64,000 bases of DNA from Dermacentor variabilis (Eukaryota; Arthropoda; Arachnida; Ixodida; Ixodidae). The stretch lies in the NCBI RefSeq assembly GCF_050947875.1, contig NC_134573.1, positions 50,270,115-50,334,114 of the forward strand. The letters run 5' to 3'. Shown here piece after piece: positions 61,195 to 64,000 of this stretch (within the stretch, counting starts at the first letter, position 1; each line of letters begins with the position of its first letter). The position numbers and the translations under genes were made by a program. Below the pieces are notes generated by a model. The model saw only the letters and a program-made list of their open reading frames with translations, did not search any database and had not been told where the DNA came from.

Positions 61195-61417
61195 CCGAGC
61201 CAGGGGTTGACCCCAAGGAAGACGAGCTACTCAGGGAAGGCGATGGATACAACACTGTCCTCCACTGCCAGCTTGGATCGCACTCTATCGTGATGGGTGG
61301 CGAAGTGAAAGCAGTCGACCCCTCAGTTGAATGCAAGCTGGGTTCCACGGCTGGCTACGTGGAGTTTAAGACAAACCGCACGTTAACCACGGAGTCGCAG
61401 CACCGCAATTTCTACGA
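61195..61417 (+). CDS. DXO: DXO/Rai1-family gene, coding exon 3
   Basis: The acceptor TTGGGTCTACGCAG supplies the last two bases of the Thr codon begun at 44467, so the phase fits. The exon reads EPGVDPKEDEL, YNTVLHCQLGSHSIVMGGEVK, AGYVEFKTNRTL and SQHRNFYE. Vertebrate DXO has RLGSHPLLFSGEVD, CYVELKTSK and WRSFYRHK here. The Glu of GEV and the Glu and Lys of ELK are kept (GEV, EFK), but the Asp after GEV, a metal ligand as I recall, is Lys. The donor is ACGA|GTGAGT after two bases of a codon. The rest of the catalytic domain must lie past 64000, as I find no later exon in the window. Confidence 0.85.
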
Positions 61418-62385
61418 GTGAGTGTCTACTGCATTGAACTGAATATTTTTGCTTTTCATAGCGAACAGCTTTCTTTCCCTTTTTCACTGTTTTCGTACTT
61501 GGCCGGTGGTAGATCATTGGTAGTCGGAATTAGGGCAAAGGAAGGTGAAGAAATGTGCCGTGGTAAAGGTTGCATGATCTCTGGCAACTGAGTTACGGGT
61601 AAAGGCCAGTGGAGGGGGGGGGGGGGATGGTGCTGTCGTGCCTGAGCTCTTGCACAACTGCATTGCGGGGAAGGGTGGCAAAGACAGGGGGCATTGTCGC
61701 TGTGTTGTTCCTGGCAGAAAGGAGAGCGAGGTGGCCAAGGGAGAGTCAACTAGCTTTTATTCAAAAGTAAATGCAGGTTTGTGGAGTGGTTGTGTTGGCG
61801 TCTTAGTCCGGGAAACTGCCTCAGTTCTCAGAAAGAGCAGGGGGCAATCACCCCCAAGCCGAGGGATACTGGCTTCCCGAGAAGCGTGGAGAAAGAAGAG
61901 ATGGACGGTCAATATAAGGACCTCCCCTAGAATACCGGAGGCTTAGGGATGACTGGAGGGAGTAATGCAGAGTTAATGTTCAATATATGCTGGTTTCACG
62001 AAGTCGGACAACTCTGTCTCTTCTTTGTCTCAAGTAAATCTTTAAAGTTTTCACTTCACGCCAATCCAAACGAAAGTGCAACTGGAGATAGACGGACAAC
62101 GTAAATGTGAGATGACACTAAATACAATAAAGCAGAGCTTACAGAAAGCCAGTACCAAGAAATACATGCATTCTTATGCTTCACTGTGAACACAAAACAC
62201 TGCGAAATGATCAGCTTTGTACTCCTTGTGAGAATGAAAAAGTTGCCAATCCATTAATTAGGAGTCAGCTTTCTTCAAATGCGTACGCGTAGAGCGCATT
62301 TAACATATCTTTAAAATCCAAACGAAGGAGTCAATGGTAGCTTGATAGAGTCACGTCGCAGAAAGACGTGCGGGGTTGTGTCTAT
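61418..62385. other. DXO intron 3, no supported gene
   Basis: It contains a poly(G) run at about 61613-61626 and otherwise unremarkable sequence. Frames of about 75-102 codons have no recognised motif. Confidence 0.45.
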
Positions 62386-62565
62386 TGTTGGGTTAGACAA
62401 AAAAGTGTAACAGCTGGCTGGCACGGTTTGACGTGGTGGACCCTAGTCCTGAGAAAAGCTGCTTTGCAGCACTGGAAGGTCGCTCAAGGTTGATCTCTCT
62501 GCTAGGCTAGGAGGCAAGGCCGGACGGATGCAGCCATCGGAGAGCAAAGCCCATGGAGTGTCCTT

Positions 62566-62656
62566 ATTGGCCGAGCATGACGCCACTCACATGGGCCCTA
62601 CGATTGGATGAAAATGACGATACCTGCATGGGCTCGACAATTGGCTGAAAATGACG
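62566..62656 (+). promoter_or_regulatory. Enhancer-like 37-bp tandem repeat, three copies
   Basis: ATTGGCCGAGCATGACG (62566), ATTGGATGAAAATGACG (62603) and ATTGGCTGAAAATGACG (62640) are spaced exactly 37 bp apart. Each has an inverted CCAAT box and a CRE-like ATGACG at fixed distance. A TATAAG follows 24 bases after the third copy. Confidence 0.75.
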
Positions 62657-62679
62657 TGACCCCGATGGACTGAAGGGGT

Positions 62680-62685
62680 TATAAG
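62680..62685 (+). promoter_or_regulatory. TATA box of the candidate LTR
   Basis: TATAAG in GGGGTTATAAGCCCG, downstream of the triple repeat; transcription would start about 30 bases on, near 62710. Confidence 0.5.
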
Positions 62686-62811
62686 CCCGAGAACCATCAG
62701 AAAGAGAGAGACATTCTTTTTGCCGTGGGCCTCAGTGTCCAATTTTGAAAACAGCCGTAAGGATGACTTTATGCTGTTATTCTGCCTTTATCGATTCCTG
62801 TACATAATGTG

Positions 62812-62817
62812 AATAAA
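62812..62817 (+). terminator. Polyadenylation signal of the candidate LTR
   Basis: AATAAA in GTGAATAAACCTTC, about 100 bases after the predicted start, as in a short R region. Confidence 0.5.
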
Positions 62818-62919
62818 CCTTCAATTTTTCTAAGTCTGCATCAACCTCGGCCAACTCCGGCGTGGAATGGCAAGATCCAATAACTGGATGGCAGGGGATA
62901 CGTTACCATGAAATAAAAT

Positions 62920-63258
62920 AACGCCGAGCTCCTTGTGCAGCATGCCGAGGAAGCACGCCAACTGGCTCGCTCGAATATAAACAACAGTGCATCAACACAC
63001 CACACTACAACCTCCGCCATTGACAAGTCGAGTACCAACCGGGAGATCAGGTTCTGGTCTGGAATTTTGTCGGATAGGCCGCTGCAAAGGGCCTAACTGC
63101 GAAAATTCTCAGCCAGTACCTTTCACTGTACAAAGTGCTACGGTGAGTGAGTGACGTGAATTACGAAGTTATTATAGATGGAAGCCAACTAACTCGTTGT
63201 CGAAAGTCACTATTCGAGAATGTGCATGTTGTGCGGCTGAAACTATACCACACTCCAT
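62920..63258 (+). pseudogene. Ty3/gypsy integrase C-terminus remnant
   Basis: The plus strand reads HAEEARQLARSN, then (other frame) YQPGDQVLVWNFVG, a TAG, GLTAKILSQYLSLYKVLR, a TGA, VSDVNYEVIIDG and ENVHVVRLKLYHTP-stop. Ty3/gypsy integrases end in YQPGDLVLLW...GLSEKLL...GPY...VSDVNYEV...VHVVRMK, so the family is clear. Stops and frameshifts show decay. Its position directly after a promoter-bearing LTR-like segment implies loss of gag and most of pol. Confidence 0.75.
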
Positions 63259-64000
63259 AGCCACCATAGTTTTTAGACCATGTCATTCTTTCTGTTTTGT
63301 TTGTTTGTCGCAGGCAATCCATTAATGCCTTAGTGACTTTACCATACTACGCGTCAGCAAGCGTTCGTGTGCATGTTTCTTTGCACGTGTACTTCTACGT
63401 TCATCCTGTAGTTTGTGTACTGCTTTTAGCATCGAATCAATGCCCTTCCGAGGGGAGAGAATAATGTCGCACTTTGCAACAGGCGCCACAACTTTAGAAA
63501 GCAGAAGAAAATACGCCAGTCCACGTGCCATGCGCCGGCGGCTGGTTTGACGGACGCCACTGAAGAAGCAGATAAAGACCCTCTGATCCATGTGCGGGCG
63601 CTTCAGTTTTTCATGTGCTCATTCGACGGTTAGAGACGCATGCTCGACGCTTCAACTAGAAGTCGCCTGTTTTCGCAGAATGTGACAATAACTACCTCAC
63701 CAGTTAATCAAGTGCAGCAGTAACCCGTTTTTATATATGATAAATTGTGCTCCCCCCTCCCCCCATGATGAAAAATTAGACGTTAATCAACAACGTTTCC
63801 CCTATGGCAATGAACGTCCTACTCACTTCAGTTAGCAATGTGTATTTCCACAATCACAAAGCCTTAGACGGCAATTCTCTTGTGGATAATGTCTAGTAAT
63901 TGATTTTATTTTTTGCTACTACAATTTTTCATTTGCGTGTCCTACTTATTTTATTGCACTGTGCTTATACACGCAGTGAGGTCGCAAGTTTAACAAAACC
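63259..64000. other. DXO intron 3, no supported gene
   Basis: No later DXO exon seen. A minus-strand frame at 63322-63591 has no motif I recognise; the region may be further retrotransposon remnant. Confidence 0.4.

Larger units (their letters stand above)
62386..62860 (+). mobile_element. Candidate solo LTR (Ty3/gypsy-type)
   Basis: The order is LTR-like: three 37-bp upstream repeats with CCAAT-type and ATGACG boxes, TATAAG at 62680-62685, a transcribed leader, and AATAAA at 62812-62817. A Ty3/gypsy integrase remnant follows within 60 bases. The 5' and 3' limits are estimates; no clear TG...CA ends or TSD could be fixed. Confidence 0.45.

Overview
This window looks like a piece of a large, repeat-rich tick genome (Ixodida). 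The evidence is a tRNA-derived SINE of the tick 'Ruka' type with exact target-site duplications, tick-type RTE, I-clade and Tx1/L1-like LINEs, TTAA-flanked elements, very long introns, and a split animal gene of the DXO/Rai1 family. There are no bacterial operons, ribosome binding sites, rRNA, tRNA genes or CRISPR arrays. Species is not claimed.

Layout. 1-1.46 kb: 3' end of an RTE LINE with an open reverse-transcriptase frame. 1.46-7.9 kb: mostly unrecognised DNA with one candidate terminal exon (5630-5750). 7.9-13.75 kb: a full-length I-clade LINE on the minus strand, bounded by an exact 11-bp target-site duplication and carrying only a few disabling mutations. 13.8-16.4 kb: unrecognised DNA with a TA/TG microsatellite. 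16.46-19.33 kb: a hAT transposon (minus-strand transposase remnant, 15-bp terminal inverted repeats, degenerate 8-bp TSD). About 20.2-27.7 kb: an I-clade LINE (A, plus) split by a LINE (B, minus), which is itself split by a 1.49-kb TTAA-flanked element. 27.7-30.2 kb: a decayed Tx1/L1-like LINE.

33.13 kb to the window end: a DXO/Rai1-family gene on the plus strand. Three phase-compatible coding exons (33130-33449, 44238-44467, 61195-61417) are separated by introns of 10.8 and 16.7 kb; the C-terminal exons lie beyond the window. Two acidic residues expected in the catalytic centre appear to be replaced, so the product may be a pseudoenzyme, as known for Drosophila Cutoff. The introns are packed with mobile DNA: a Helentron pseudogene (Pif1-type helicase plus fused endonuclease), a TTAA MITE, a SINE, a fold-back element, two more copies of the 1.5-kb TTAA family in inverted orientation, a hAT-like element, an internally deleted Tigger element, an RTE pseudogene, minisatellites, a very long AC microsatellite and near-perfect palindromes. 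The third intron holds a candidate LTR with a 37-bp-period enhancer and a Ty3/gypsy integrase remnant.

Most protein-coding content is therefore selfish DNA. The only convincing host gene is DXO-like. Family calls come from reading motifs, without database searches.
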